A stretch of DNA of 64,000 nucleotides from Bacteroidota bacterium (GCA_018267955.1 JAFDXL010000004.1:162200-226199); one strand, 5' to 3'; shown: positions 35,803 to 46,128, counted from the stretch's first letter. Numbers and translations: made by a program. The notes: a model not told the origin generated them from the sequence alone.

Positions 35803-37032
35803 ATGATTGACATAAAAGTGCCTACCGTAGGCGAATCTATCAGTGAAGTTACCCTTGTTAAATGGCTGAAAAAGGAAGGTGAATGGGTAAATCGTGACGA
35901 AGTTCTGTGCGAATTGGAATCGGAAAAAGCCACTTTTGAGCTGAATGCTGAGCAAGCCGGTGTGCTGCACATAGTTGCTGCCGAAGGCGCTACCCTTGCT
36001 ATAGGTGAGCTGGCATGCAAAATTGACGAAACCGCACCTAAACCCGAAGGTGCACCTGCTCCTAAGGCAGAAGCTGCCCCGGCTCCCAAAAAAGAAGAGA
36101 AAAAAGCGGAAGCGCCAAAAGCAGAAGCAAAACCTGCCGTACCTGCTTCTGATGTGAAAGCAACACCTGTGGCTAATGCAATGATGGCAGACAAGCAGGT
36201 AAAACCTTCTGATATTAAAGGAACAGGCTCTCTTGGCCGTATCCTGAAACAGGATGTGCTGAATGCCCTGGCTAACCCCGGCCGTAAAGGTGAAGGCGCT
36301 TACAGCCGCGAGGAGAAACGCGAGAAGATGAGCAACCTGCGTAAGACAGTATCGCGCAGGCTGGTTGAAGCTAAGAATACTACTGCGATGCTTACCACTT
36401 TCAACGAAGTGGATATGACGCGCATTATGGAGATACGTAAAGAATTCAAAGACAAATTCAAAGAAGCTCACGGTGTGAACCTTGGTTTTATGTCTTTCTT
36501 TACCAAAGCATGCTGCTATGCCCTGCAGGAATGGCCGTCTGTAAATGCTTATATCGATGGTGAAGAGATCGTAAAACACGAATATTGCGATATCTCCATA
36601 GCGGTATCTGCACCCAAAGGGCTGGTAGTGCCGGTTATACGTAATGCAGAGAGCATGAGCATGGGCGAGATAGAAGCCAAAGTCATGGAGCTGGCCGGTA
36701 AAGCCCGTGACAACAAACTAAGCATGGAAGAAATGACAGGGGGAACGTTTACTATTACCAATGGTGGTGTATTTGGCTCGCTGATGTCTACACCTATCAT
36801 CAATATACCGCAATCTGCCATACTTGGCATGCACAAGATACAGGAGCGCCCAATGGTAGTAAATGGTAAAATAGAGATCAGACCTATGATGTATGTGGCG
36901 CTGAGCTACGATCACCGTATCATCGACGGCCGCGAATCTGTTAGCTTCCTGGTAAGGGTAAAAGAGCTATTAGAAAATCCGGAATTACTATTGATCGGTC
37001 AAAGCCCGGTAAAAGCATTATTAGGACTCTAA
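35803..37032 (+). CDS. sucB: 2-Oxoglutarate dehydrogenase E2 (dihydrolipoyl succinyltransferase)
   Basis: A 409-residue enzyme that transfers succinyl from the lipoyl arm to CoA in the TCA cycle. It has an N-terminal lipoyl domain with Lys42 in [11 protein letters not shown], an Ala/Pro/Lys-rich linker (about residues 80-120), a peripheral E1/E3-binding domain ([20 protein letters not shown]) and the catalytic core ending with [20 protein letters not shown]. His371 and Asp375 are the active residues. The E1 gene (sucA) is not adjacent, which is unusual. A terminator follows. Confidence 0.95.
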   Translation: MIDIKVPTVGESISEVTLVKWLKKEGEWVNRDEVLCELESEKATFELNAEQAGVLHIVAAEGATLAIGELACKIDETAPKPEGAPAPKAEAAPAPKKEEKKAEAPKAEAKPAVPASDVKATPVANAMMADKQVKPSDIKGTGSLGRILKQDVLNALANPGRKGEGAYSREEKREKMSNLRKTVSRRLVEAKNTTAMLTTFNEVDMTRIMEIRKEFKDKFKEAHGVNLGFMSFFTKACCYALQEWPSVNAYIDGEEIVKHEYCDISIAVSAPKGLVVPVIRNAESMSMGEIEAKVMELAGKARDNKLSMEEMTGGTFTITNGGVFGSLMSTPIINIPQSAILGMHKIQERPMVVNGKIEIRPMMYVALSYDHRIIDGRESVSFLVRVKELLENPELLLIGQSPVKALLGL

Positions 37033-37051
37033 ACAATAGATAAGCTACGCT

Positions 37052-37083
37052 AAAAAGGAACCGTCAATTGGCGGTTCCTTTTT
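37052..37083 (+). terminator. Intrinsic terminator after sucB
   Basis: A 12-base perfect stem AAAAAGGAACCG / CGGTTCCTTTTT with an eight-base loop. The T run is part of the stem. Confidence 0.85.
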
Positions 37084-37110
37084 GCATGAATAACCTGCTG
37101 CTTCATTTCT

Positions 37111-37118
37111 TACATTTG
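37111..37118 (+). promoter_or_regulatory. Bacteroidota -7 element (TACATTTG) for the methyltransferase gene
   Basis: Exact TAnnTTTG match eight bases before the ATG at 37127, again predicting an almost leaderless transcript. Confidence 0.5.
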
Positions 37119-37126
37119 CACATCGC

Positions 37127-38338
37127 ATGCGTTATATCTGGCAACATATACAAACCATCATCCAGCAGTACGATGGCAGCCTGCCATTAACACATTTTCT
37201 CAAAACTTATTTTAAGAAATACCCTGTACTAGGCAGCCGGGACCGTAAAACCATCTCTGAGATGGCGTATTGCTGGTACCGATGCTCCAAGGCTATAAAT
37301 GCGACGCTACCCTTCGAAACCAGGATGCATGCCTGCCTTTTCCTGTATAGCAATAATCAGAAACTGGTAGTACCGTTGCTTCCACCCGCACTCGTACAAA
37401 AAGAACTGTTGAGCGTGCAGGAAAAGCTAAACATACTGAATGCTTATATACGCAGCCTGGATATGGATGCTTTAAGCACTGCCAGGACAGTATTCCGTAT
37501 GCAGGATATATTTCCTTATGACGTGGCTTTCTCTAAAGGCATAGAAAAGTATGACTGGTTGCAGAGTACTATGACGCAGCCCCGCTTGTTTATTAGGGTT
37601 AGAAAAAACAGGGAAAAGATCATCAGCGTACTGATAACGGCAGGACTAACCTTCGAATGGCTGAGTGATACCTGCCTTGCTTTACCAAACGGTTCCGCAA
37701 TAGATAAAATACTCGATCCGGCAGATTATGTGGTACAAGACGCATCTTCCCAGGCGGTGAGTGACTACTTTACGCCACAGCCCGGCCAATCCTGGTGGGA
37801 TTGCTGTTCGGGCGCAGGTGGAAAATCGCTCTACCTGGTAGATAAAGAACCCCATATTTCGCTTACTGTTTCCGACATAAGAGACAGCATTCTGTCGAAC
37901 CTTAAAGACAGGTTTAAACTCTATGGACTTAAATTCCCTACTACCCTGCGGCTGGATTCATCAAATGAAACAGAACTAAAAAAAACACTCGGCAGTAAAC
38001 AATTTGATAGCATCATTTGCGATGTGCCTTGTACCGGCTCCGGCACCTGGGCACGTACGCCGGAACAACTTTACTTTTTTAATCCACAAGAGCAATTGAC
38101 AAAAATAACAGAACGCCAAAGGCAGATACTGCTCAATGCCAGCCAATATCTTGCACCCGGCGGCACACTCTACTACATTACGTGTTCTGTTTTCAAAGAG
38201 GAGAATGAACAGGTAGTGGAACACTTACTGCAACAGCACAGACAAATGCAATTGCAATTTATGCAACTGATAAATGGCATTCCTATCAGTGCAGACAGCT
38301 TGTTTATTGCAGTGCTTACACGAAGATCAACGATGTGA
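37127..38338 (+). CDS. RsmB/NOP2-type RNA (cytosine-5) methyltransferase
   Basis: A 403-residue SAM-dependent methyltransferase. The SAM loop is WDCCSGAGGKSLYL, the acidic motif III region is TVSDIRDS, the catalytic Cys lies in ICDVPCTGSGTWARTPEQ (motif IV) and the second Cys in YYITCSVFKEEN (motif VI). An N-terminal helical region (FLKTYFKKYPVLGSRDRKTI) matches RsmB-like proteins that modify 16S rRNA C967 or related sites. The exact target is inferred. Its last 12 bases overlap the end of the convergent subtilase gene. Confidence 0.9.
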   Translation: MRYIWQHIQTIIQQYDGSLPLTHFLKTYFKKYPVLGSRDRKTISEMAYCWYRCSKAINATLPFETRMHACLFLYSNNQKLVVPLLPPALVQKELLSVQEKLNILNAYIRSLDMDALSTARTVFRMQDIFPYDVAFSKGIEKYDWLQSTMTQPRLFIRVRKNREKIISVLITAGLTFEWLSDTCLALPNGSAIDKILDPADYVVQDASSQAVSDYFTPQPGQSWWDCCSGAGGKSLYLVDKEPHISLTVSDIRDSILSNLKDRFKLYGLKFPTTLRLDSSNETELKKTLGSKQFDSIICDVPCTGSGTWARTPEQLYFFNPQEQLTKITERQRQILLNASQYLAPGGTLYYITCSVFKEENEQVVEHLLQQHRQMQLQFMQLINGIPISADSLFIAVLTRRSTM

Positions 38339-39991
38339 TAACGCTATTGTGATATTCTTGGTTTCCGTTACCGCTTTCAGGTAATAGGTACCTGCAGGCA
38401 ATTCTGGCAGATCTATTGTGGCGGTTTGTACACCTTTGTTTAACTGCAAGGCACTGGCGGCTACTTTACGCCCGGTGATATCAAAAACAGCGATGTCTGC
38501 TTTTTCATTTGTATCCATGTAGAAACCAACGGTGAGTTGCTTATCGAAAGGATTGGGATATGCCTTTAACCAATTATCAGTATTTAAATCTGCCGCTACA
38601 TCCTTTATACCCATCAATTCAAATGCCTTACCGAAATCAGGAATACCGTACCCTAACTGTGCCCCGGGGTTAAGATACCTGTGCGCGCTTTGTGAGATAG
38701 CATTACGAAGTTTCCATGGAGTGGTATTGCTTGTTGCCTGCCAAAGGCAAGCTGCCCAGCCAGCCAGTTGCGGGGTAGCATAAGAAGTACCATTACCCGG
38801 CACTGGTGTACCCGAGGTTTGCATAATATATGCGCTACTACCCAGCAAGCAGACATCAGGCTTTATCTTGCCGGCAGAGTTAGGACCAAAGCCACTATCA
38901 CCAGCGGGATCCCTGTATTTATCAACAGAACCTACCGTAATAGCACTATCGGCGTCGCCGGGCGTTAAGATATAATTCCAGGGATTCCCCCCTTCGTTGC
39001 CGGCGGAGATTACACATAATATCCCTTTGGCGGTTGCAAGATTTACCGCTCTTGCAGGTGCGGTGGTTTTGCCGTCGATATCGGCATACGTGAGAGTAGA
39101 GTAACCCGGCCCCTGGAAATTATTATACCCGAGGGATGAACTGATGATATCTGCACCTACGCTATCAGCCCTTTCTATCCCTGCTACCATATTATCCATT
39201 TCTGCAGGCTGGTCTATGCCTTCTACCTCTGTGCAGTATAATGCATATTCTGCCAGTGGCGCAGTACCCACGTATGTACCAGGAAGATAAGCTGCCATGG
39301 TTGACAGGCACCCCGTGCCATGGCCCGAGTTAGCATAAACATTTGTACCAGCATGCACCAGGTCATACGCATCTACTATCCTGCCGGATTGTACCAGGCT
39401 ATCGAAACCAAGGCCTATATCCACACCTACGAAACCGGCATCTAAAACAGCAATCAGTTTACCTTGTCCTTTGAAACCACGATCGTGCAGGTAGTCTCCA
39501 TGAACCATATCCGTCTGATCCCAGGCACTGCCATAATAATTGGAGGAACCCGTCACCTGTGCATTTTGGTTGATACCGCCATTGCTGGTTTTATTGTGCA
39601 GATACGGATCGTAATAACCGGTATACTCGATTGACTGGATATATGGTTTGCCCGAAAGCGTAAGTATTTTAGATGAGTCGGTCAGCAGGATCACTAAAAA
39701 ATTCAACCATTTGGACTTAACGTGAAGTGTACCACCTGTAGTTGTAAGCACATCACTGACATAAACCGGCGACACCGGCCTGTCTGTACTATCAAGAGCT
39801 ATGCCTTGCGCAGTACGCCTGTCGAGCGCACGTTGCGACAAAAAAGCAGGTGCACCGCTTAAAGGCGGTGCACCTGCTTTATCTTTAAAACTTATTTTAA
39901 AAACATACTGTGGGGCCTGAGCCTGTACACTACCTGATGTAGCTAAAAGCAACAATATCCATACACACCATATCTTACCCCTTCCATACAT
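38327..39991 (-). CDS. Secreted subtilase (S8) with T9SS type A sorting domain
   Basis: A 554-residue serine protease. Signal peptide WCVWILLLLATSGSVQAQ. A propeptide-like region (about residues 25-165) comes first. The catalytic triad is complete: Asp184 in IAVLDAGFVGVD, His224 in SGHGTGCLSTMA and Ser403 in GNGTSYATPQLAGW, with Asn in CVISAGNEGGN as the oxyanion residue. The C-terminal 80 residues (LKAYPNPFDKQLTVGFYMDT to SHR) form a type A T9SS sorting domain. It should be secreted to the surface. A perfect 16-base hairpin lies in its 5' coding part (39843-39880). Confidence 0.93.
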   Translation of the reverse strand: MYGRGKIWCVWILLLLATSGSVQAQAPQYVFKISFKDKAGAPPLSGAPAFLSQRALDRRTAQGIALDSTDRPVSPVYVSDVLTTTGGTLHVKSKWLNFLVILLTDSSKILTLSGKPYIQSIEYTGYYDPYLHNKTSNGGINQNAQVTGSSNYYGSAWDQTDMVHGDYLHDRGFKGQGKLIAVLDAGFVGVDIGLGFDSLVQSGRIVDAYDLVHAGTNVYANSGHGTGCLSTMAAYLPGTYVGTAPLAEYALYCTEVEGIDQPAEMDNMVAGIERADSVGADIISSSLGYNNFQGPGYSTLTYADIDGKTTAPARAVNLATAKGILCVISAGNEGGNPWNYILTPGDADSAITVGSVDKYRDPAGDSGFGPNSAGKIKPDVCLLGSSAYIMQTSGTPVPGNGTSYATPQLAGWAACLWQATSNTTPWKLRNAISQSAHRYLNPGAQLGYGIPDFGKAFELMGIKDVAADLNTDNWLKAYPNPFDKQLTVGFYMDTNEKADIAVFDITGRKVAASALQLNKGVQTATIDLPELPAGTYYLKAVTETKNITIALSHR

Positions 39992-40003
39992 AAAACTTAT
40001 GTA

Positions 40004-40777
40004 CTAGTTGTGATCCACAGCACGCATGATAACACCAGAACCTTTCAGGCAACGTGTATCTGCATAATTTGGATCCATATTATTCACAAAGTTAGGATCA
40101 TAAGTCCAGCGGTAGTACTCCCTGTACACCATACCAACACCCGGTGCAAAAACTTCCTTACTGTAAGCGCGGGAAGCAGTGTTGCGAGGCTGAGCATAAG
40201 GGTCGTTCACCGCTTCATCTACCGCAATTACGCTTACTGTATGCTGATATGTTACATCACCCGTTCCAAAGGGAAGATCTACATCAGTGTACCTATAAGT
40301 CCAGCCTTTGAAGAATGCTAAGTCGGCATCGGCAGTGTTGATGTAAGCATTACCTTCCCATGTGCGTCCTTCAGAAACAGGATAAACCATTTTTATAAAA
40401 CGGGAATTACTGTGCGCTATTTCCAGTTCCTGGCCATTATTAGTAGCGTACAAAACAGCATCGTCGGTAGGTGTTTGCCAGTTATCTTCAGCATGTTTCC
40501 TGATGCTAACATCTATACGCATAGAGGGCCTGCCCATTCTATCGGTGAAAGTATCCGCAATAGTCCACCTCATTTGGTATAAACGGGTAACTTTTACGCA
40601 ATTGGTATCGTCCCAAATACTCGAATCCACATCATATATTACATACCTACCTTTTTCCAACGGGAAATATGCCTGGTTAGCAGGCGTTTGCTTCACTTCA
40701 TCTGCTTTCTTGCAGGATGAATAAACCAAAGTAAACACCACTGCCAGCAGTAAGAAAGGTAAAGTCTTTTTGTTCAT
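40004..40777 (-). CDS. Hypothetical lipoprotein
   Basis: A 257-residue lipoprotein with lipobox VYSSC followed by KKADE. I do not recognise a family. The body is beta-rich with FPLEKGRYVIYDVDSSIWDD, NGQELEIAHSNSRFIKMVYP, RTWEGNAYINT and a C-terminal FAPGVGMVYREYYRWTYDPN segment, which has the look of Bacteroidota beta-sandwich lipoproteins. It lies 12 bases upstream of the T9SS subtilase gene on the same strand and is likely cotranscribed with it. Confidence 0.75.
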   Translation of the reverse strand: MNKKTLPFLLLAVVFTLVYSSCKKADEVKQTPANQAYFPLEKGRYVIYDVDSSIWDDTNCVKVTRLYQMRWTIADTFTDRMGRPSMRIDVSIRKHAEDNWQTPTDDAVLYATNNGQELEIAHSNSRFIKMVYPVSEGRTWEGNAYINTADADLAFFKGWTYRYTDVDLPFGTGDVTYQHTVSVIAVDEAVNDPYAQPRNTASRAYSKEVFAPGVGMVYREYYRWTYDPNFVNNMDPNYADTRCLKGSGVIMRAVDHN

Positions 40778-41004
40778 AATCAGTATTAGCTGCGGTTATT
40801 AGCGTAAATATAACTAAAGAAATGAAAAGTTAATATTTTCTTACCGCTAATGCAAATAATGACAAATTAATATTTATACCAGTCTTAATCAATGAACCCA
40901 TGCACTATAATCTTTATACCATCCGTATTATGAATTTAAATTAATATTATTAAATTTAAATGCGTGGCGGACGGGGTGATAGAGAATTATATCAAAATAA
41001 GATT

Positions 41005-43128
41005 ATGAGAAGACACCTATTCTTTTGCACTTATCTAATTATTTACTGTGTTTTTGTTGCTTTCCCGCTAAAGATTTTTGCTAATGGTAATCATACACTT
41101 GGCCCATCGTACAGCAATACGGCAATTGGGTTAAATTATGTATCCGCATCGGGCAAGGCGGCCCTGCGTTATACGGCTACGCCCGGCACATTCCCCACTG
41201 TTCTTAACGTATCCGGCATACCGGCAGGGGCTACCATAGAAAAAGCCTTTCTTTATTCCATTGCAGGATATAATCCCACAGCGCCGACATCTGTTACCAA
41301 TACGCTGGTTGACCCAACCGGTGCTACTACTAATTTTAACGTCTTACCGGAAATAGGGCTGGACGGACCTAAATGCTGGGGTGAAACCGGCAACGCTTGC
41401 TACAGGGCCGATGTTACTGCTGCTATTACCGGTAATGGTACCTATACGGCATCTAACACTATAGGTGGCGACCCCACAGACGGGTTTACACTCATTGTCA
41501 TCTATAAAGAACCTAACGCAGGATATATCGGGTCGATATTTATTGATGATGGACTCGTGACCCAGTATAGCGGATTGTTTGGATATACAACGGCAATAAA
41601 TGGTGTTACTGCGAACACTAAAAATGCCAAAGGCTTTGTCATTTTTTCGGATGTGCAGGATAATGTTGGCGGCACTACTGATGTTTATATCAACGGAAGT
41701 AAAAAATCCTGCAGCAGAAATTTCTGGAATTTTGAAGAAGTGCCTACTACCCTGGCAGATGCACAAACATCAGTATATGATAGCCTGGATATGGGAAGCG
41801 GTGACTGTATAGCGGTTGCATTATTCGGAACTTATTTTCAAAGGGCAGATACCAGCGTTATTATAAAGCAACCGTTTAATGATACGCTTTTATGCACAGG
41901 AGATACGATGCATATAGATTTTGATGTCACCTCTAAATTCAGGCCCGGGAATGTATTTACCTTTCGGCTTTCCAATATTTATGGCCACTTTCCGGGGCAG
42001 ATCATTGGAAAGGTAAACACCGATACGGCGGGCTCATTTACCTGGGTGATACCTGATTCTATTCCCGCCGGTTCAAAATATCGAATAGATATAGTAGCCT
42101 CCAACCCGGCAAAAACATCTAAAGACAATGGCATTGACATTGTGATACGAAACAACGGGCCAAGAATCAAAGCTACGAATACGGCACCAGTATGCGAAGG
42201 TGAAGGCTTTAAATTAAAATCAACCAACAGCAACCCCGGTGCTAAGTTTGAGTGGAGTGGCCCGGATGGCTTTGTAGATACACTGCAAAATACCGAGCTG
42301 AAAACTTCGAGCCTTGCCAGTGCCGGTGTTTACACAGTAAAAGTAACCGTGCTTAATGGCTGTGTGCGAACGGACACCACCAATGTTGTGATTCATCCTT
42401 TACCGGCAGACTTACAAATTATTAGTAATAACCCGTTATGCCCGGTAGATACCCTAACGCTGCAAGCTTCTACCAGCTCTGCAGGTGTAACTTATCAATG
42501 GAGTGGACCTGATGGTTTTAAAGACACGATACCTAACCCGGTTATCAGGAACACCAGAAAGATTAATGCAGGAAAATACACTTTGAAAGCTACGCTCAAT
42601 GGATGTACCAAGGCAATTGACTCCACCATCACCGTACGCGACCTGAACCTGGAACTGGGCGATAATACTGTTTTATGTAAGAACGAAACCATGCTGTTAA
42701 ATCCGCAGGTACCTAACGCCAATTATGTTTGGCAAGACGGCAGCAGGGATACCAGTTTCAGGATCACTTCAAAAGGTGTTTATTCTGTTATCGTCACATC
42801 AGACCGATGCGTACTTGCAGATACCATTACCGTGGATTACGAGATATGTGAATGTATGCCGTTCGTTCCATCAGCCTTTACCCCTAATGCCGATGGGCTA
42901 AACGACAAGGTGGGAGTATATGTAGATTGTATACCAAAATCTATCAACTTCATGATACTTAACCGTTTTGGGCAAAAGGTGTTTACTACAGGTAACCCCC
43001 AGGAAAAATGGGATGGAACCTACAATGGTACGCCTGCTGACATAGGCACTTATTTTTACTTCCTGCAGATAGTGGGACCGCGAAATAAACATTTCGAATT
43101 CAAGGGGGATATAACCCTGATACGATGA
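41005..43128 (+). CDS. Large secreted protein with PKD/Ig-like repeats and gliding-motility-type (T9SS type B) C-terminus
   Basis: A 707-residue protein from the ATG at 41005, which gives signal peptide MRRHLFFCTYLIIYCVFVAF to FANG; the in-frame ATG at 40960 would place 15 charged residues before it. The first 300 residues form an adhesin-like beta domain I do not recognise (NHTLGPSYSNTAIGLNYVSA). Two similar Ig/PKD-like units follow, each with a YQWSGPDGFKDT-type motif and a Cys pair. The last 90 residues, from CECMPFVPSAFTPNADGLND through ILNRFGQKVF to the C-terminus, are a type B T9SS sorting domain. It is probably a surface adhesin; no enzyme motif was seen. Confidence 0.85.
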   Translation: MRRHLFFCTYLIIYCVFVAFPLKIFANGNHTLGPSYSNTAIGLNYVSASGKAALRYTATPGTFPTVLNVSGIPAGATIEKAFLYSIAGYNPTAPTSVTNTLVDPTGATTNFNVLPEIGLDGPKCWGETGNACYRADVTAAITGNGTYTASNTIGGDPTDGFTLIVIYKEPNAGYIGSIFIDDGLVTQYSGLFGYTTAINGVTANTKNAKGFVIFSDVQDNVGGTTDVYINGSKKSCSRNFWNFEEVPTTLADAQTSVYDSLDMGSGDCIAVALFGTYFQRADTSVIIKQPFNDTLLCTGDTMHIDFDVTSKFRPGNVFTFRLSNIYGHFPGQIIGKVNTDTAGSFTWVIPDSIPAGSKYRIDIVASNPAKTSKDNGIDIVIRNNGPRIKATNTAPVCEGEGFKLKSTNSNPGAKFEWSGPDGFVDTLQNTELKTSSLASAGVYTVKVTVLNGCVRTDTTNVVIHPLPADLQIISNNPLCPVDTLTLQASTSSAGVTYQWSGPDGFKDTIPNPVIRNTRKINAGKYTLKATLNGCTKAIDSTITVRDLNLELGDNTVLCKNETMLLNPQVPNANYVWQDGSRDTSFRITSKGVYSVIVTSDRCVLADTITVDYEICECMPFVPSAFTPNADGLNDKVGVYVDCIPKSINFMILNRFGQKVFTTGNPQEKWDGTYNGTPADIGTYFYFLQIVGPRNKHFEFKGDITLIR

Positions 43129-43134
43129 TAAAAA

Positions 43135-43162
43135 AGAAGGGCTACCGTTTGGTAGCCCTTCT
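43135..43162. terminator. Bidirectional terminator between the adhesin and asnS genes
   Basis: A 12-base perfect stem AGAAGGGCTACC / GGTAGCCCTTCT with loop GTTT lies between the convergent genes, with an A run on the left for the minus-strand direction. Confidence 0.85.
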
Positions 43163-43183
43163 GCTTAAATATGTTAATCGCGT

Positions 43184-44614
43184 TTAGAATTCTGCATTCT
43201 TTGGTGTACGCGGGAATGGTATTACATCGCGTATATTGGTCATACCGGTAACGAACAATACCAACCTCTCGAAACCAAGGCCAAAGCCGGAGTGCGGTGC
43301 GGAGCCAAAGCGGCGTGTATCCAGGAACCAGGACATTTCTTCCACCGGTACGTGCATTTCTTCCATGCGTTTTACCAGCAAATCATAACGCTCTTCCCTT
43401 TGCGATCCGCCTACTATCTCCCCAATGCCCGGCGCCAGTATATCCATAGCTGCCACAGTCTTACCATCATCGTTTTGCCTCATATAAAACGACTTGATAT
43501 CTTTGGGATAATCTGTTACGATCACCGGTTTCTTAAAGTGTTTTTCTACCAGGTAGCGTTCGTGCTCGCTCTGCATATCTATACCCCATTTCACATCGTA
43601 CTGGAATTTCTTCTTTTTGTAAGCAGGAGAATCCAGCAGTATGTCTATGGCTTGTGTATAAGTAATACGTTCAAACTTATTGTTCAGTACAAATTCCAGC
43701 TTTTCTATCAGCGGCATTTCGCTGCGCTCGTTCTGCGGCTTTTGTTTTTCTTCTTCCAGCAGGCGTTGTTGTAGGAATTCCAGGTCTTCGCGGCAGTTAT
43801 CCAGCGCATACTTTATTACATACTGTATAAAGTCCTCGGCCAGGTCCATATTATCTTTCAGGTCAGCAAATGCTACTTCCGGTTCTATCATCCAGAACTC
43901 TGCCAGGTGACGGGCCGTATTACTGTTCTCTGCACGGAAGGTAGGCCCGAAAGTGTATATCTCACCAAATGCCATTGCGGCAAGCTCACCTTCCAGTTGC
44001 CCGCTTACAGTAAGGTTAGTACTGCGGCCAAAGAAATCTTCTTTATAATCTACAGCGCCATCTTCATTGCGTGGTGTACCATCAAAAGGTAAAGTAGTAA
44101 CGCGGAACATTTCACCCGCACCCTCTGCATCACTCGCAGTGATAATAGGCGTGTGCATGTATACAAAACCACGATCGTTGTAGAATTTATGTATGGCATA
44201 CGCCAGTGTGTGCCTTACGCGAAACACCGCGCCAAAAGTATTGGTACGGAAACGCAGATGCGCTATCTCACGCAGGTACTCCAGGCTGGGGCGGTTCTTC
44301 AGTTGCAGCGGATATTTTTCAGTATCACATTCTCCTAATACAGTAACATTATCTGCTTTTACTTCAACAGTTTGTCCTTTGCCCTGCGATGCTATCACCG
44401 TACCATCAATGTCCAGTGCAGCACCTGTTGTTATCTTTTTCAGCAGTTCGGGGTCAGTATCCAATCCTATCACCACCTGCACGTTAGCCATACAAGAGCC
44501 ATCGTTCAGAGCTATAAACTGATTATTTCTGAAAGAGCGCACCCACCCTTTTACATTTACACTATAATCTACTTTTTCGCTCTTTAAAATGTCTTTGATC
44601 TTTGTACGTGCCAT
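43184..44614 (-). CDS. asnS: Asparagine-tRNA ligase
   Basis: A class IIb aminoacyl-tRNA synthetase of 476 residues from the ATG at 44614 ([10 protein letters not shown]). The N-terminal OB anticodon-binding domain has [20 protein letters not shown]. Class II motif 2 is seen in [20 protein letters not shown] and motif 3 in [20 protein letters not shown]. The [17 protein letters not shown] segment is AsnRS-specific rather than AspRS. It charges tRNA-Asn in the cytosol. It lies downstream of the TauE-like and arginase-like genes on the same strand (36-base gap). Confidence 0.96.
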   Translation of the reverse strand: MARTKIKDILKSEKVDYSVNVKGWVRSFRNNQFIALNDGSCMANVQVVIGLDTDPELLKKITTGAALDIDGTVIASQGKGQTVEVKADNVTVLGECDTEKYPLQLKNRPSLEYLREIAHLRFRTNTFGAVFRVRHTLAYAIHKFYNDRGFVYMHTPIITASDAEGAGEMFRVTTLPFDGTPRNEDGAVDYKEDFFGRSTNLTVSGQLEGELAAMAFGEIYTFGPTFRAENSNTARHLAEFWMIEPEVAFADLKDNMDLAEDFIQYVIKYALDNCREDLEFLQQRLLEEEKQKPQNERSEMPLIEKLEFVLNNKFERITYTQAIDILLDSPAYKKKKFQYDVKWGIDMQSEHERYLVEKHFKKPVIVTDYPKDIKSFYMRQNDDGKTVAAMDILAPGIGEIVGGSQREERYDLLVKRMEEMHVPVEEMSWFLDTRRFGSAPHSGFGLGFERLVLFVTGMTNIRDVIPFPRTPKNAEF

Positions 44615-44650
44615 AAAAATCACCCCTACGGGTGCCAATTGTTTTATTAT

Positions 44651-45028
44651 TTATTTATCGAAGAAATATTTTACTGCTACGATCATCAGGAATACTGCAA
44701 ATATCTTTTTTACCAATGCAGTATCCAAACCCAATACCAGTTTGCTACCAAAATAGCTGCCTATAACGAAGGTAAGGCAAAGCAGCGCACCAATTTTAAA
44801 ATCTACAAACCCCTGCTTATAATAGTTCATTACAGCCAGCACGCCGATTGGCGGCAACATCATTGCAAGTGAAGTACCCTGTGCCAGTTTCTGGCTCATG
44901 CCGAGTATCAGCACCAGCGATGGAACGATCACTACGCCACCACCTATACCTACCATACTGCTGAGCATCCCTGCGACCAGCCCTACCAGCAGCAGTATTA
45001 TGATTGTTTGCGGAGTCATATTTCTCAT
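44651..45028 (-). CDS. Half-size TauE/SafE (TSUP) membrane protein
   Basis: A 125-residue inner-membrane protein with four hydrophobic segments. The opening VGLVAGMLSSMVGIGGGVVI is the TSUP-family signature, followed by GTSLAMMLPPIGVLAVMNYY and FVIGSYFGSKLVLGLDTALV. Full-length family members have about 250 residues and two such halves, so this may work as a homodimer. Proposed roles are export of sulfite or organosulfonates. It lies between the arginase-family and asnS genes, with gaps of 13 and 36 bases. Confidence 0.85.
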   Translation of the reverse strand: MRNMTPQTIIILLLVGLVAGMLSSMVGIGGGVVIVPSLVLILGMSQKLAQGTSLAMMLPPIGVLAVMNYYKQGFVDFKIGALLCLTFVIGSYFGSKLVLGLDTALVKKIFAVFLMIVAVKYFFDK

Positions 45029-45041
45029 TGGTTTTTGCAGA

Positions 45042-46103
45042 TTATTTTGCCTGGCCCTGGTTTGCTACCATGTAGTTGCACATCTTGTACAACACCCGGG
45101 CCCCAACTATACCATCAATGCCATCCTGGCTATGCTCACCACTGGATACTTCATTCAGGTCGAAACCTATCAGTTCTCTACCGCTGGCATGTAGTTGTTT
45201 GAATAGATAGAAGATATGATCTACCTCAAAACCACCGGGTACCGGGGTACCGGTGTTAGGACATAGCTTCGGATCCAGCCCGTCTATATCAAAGCTGATG
45301 TATACTTTCTGTGGCAATGATGAGATAATATCCTGGCATATTTGTTTCCAGGTATTGCCTTCGAACTGCTGTTCTTTTATATCCTTATCAAAGAAAGTAG
45401 CAATACGGTCGGGGTTACTGCGAATGAGTTGCAGTTCTTCATCACAGTAATCACGAATACCTACCTGCACCAGTTTCTTCATTTGCGGCACTTCCTGCAG
45501 TACATTGTACATGATGGATGCGTGAGAGTAAGTAAACCCTTCGTATGCCTTGCGCAGATCGGCATGCGCATCTATTTGCAGAATGCCAAACTCACTATGC
45601 TTTAGGCCAAGCGCCTTTATATAGCCCAATGGCGTACTATGATCACCGCCTATCAGTCCTACTTTTTTACCTTCTTTTATCAGCCTCGATGTCATCTCAT
45701 ACACCCAGTTTATCATCATGCGGCTGCCATTGTTTACTTCCTGCTGTTTCTCTGATAGCTGTTCGTTCTCAGCAACATCACCGCCCTCTACCAGGTGAGA
45801 AATGATCAGCTCTGCGCACTGGCGAAGAAAATCACTCTTCTTACGAATGTTTTTATCAATAGGCAGCATATAGAAGCCTTTTTTCCATCCGTCCGTTACA
45901 TCAGGATCATAGAGATCTATCTGCATAGATGCATCAAAAATATTTTCAGGCCCGCGGGATGTACCATTACGATAAGAAACGGTCACCTCCCAGGGTACAC
46001 CCATTAATACCAGTTCTGCATCGTCCTCTTTAAAAGGAAGTCCAAAAATGTTGTTTGATTTGAGTCCGACAGAATTGGGGTCAAACTTCGATAGATCGGT
46101 CAT
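45042..46103 (-). CDS. Arginase/agmatinase/formimidoylglutamase family enzyme
   Basis: A 353-residue binuclear manganese hydrolase. The metal-binding motifs are GGDHSTPLGYIKAL, QIDAHADLRKAYEGFTYSHA and SFDIDGLDPKLCPNTGTPVP. The DAHADLR and FDIDGLDP pattern is shared by arginase, agmatinase, formimidoylglutamase and guanidinase-type enzymes, so the substrate is not fixed. A TAATTTTG promoter element lies 25 bases upstream, and it appears to lead an operon with the TauE-like and asnS genes. Confidence 0.88.
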   Translation of the reverse strand: MTDLSKFDPNSVGLKSNNIFGLPFKEDDAELVLMGVPWEVTVSYRNGTSRGPENIFDASMQIDLYDPDVTDGWKKGFYMLPIDKNIRKKSDFLRQCAELIISHLVEGGDVAENEQLSEKQQEVNNGSRMMINWVYEMTSRLIKEGKKVGLIGGDHSTPLGYIKALGLKHSEFGILQIDAHADLRKAYEGFTYSHASIMYNVLQEVPQMKKLVQVGIRDYCDEELQLIRSNPDRIATFFDKDIKEQQFEGNTWKQICQDIISSLPQKVYISFDIDGLDPKLCPNTGTPVPGGFEVDHIFYLFKQLHASGRELIGFDLNEVSSGEHSQDGIDGIVGARVLYKMCNYMVANQGQAK

Positions 46104-46128
46104 TTTTCGTTTTAAGATTTTCGGACGG

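Noticed and set aside
35752..36579. Phe- and Arg-rich minus-strand open frames opposite sucB
   Set aside because: They are reverse translations of the Ala/Pro/Lys linker and catalytic core of sucB.
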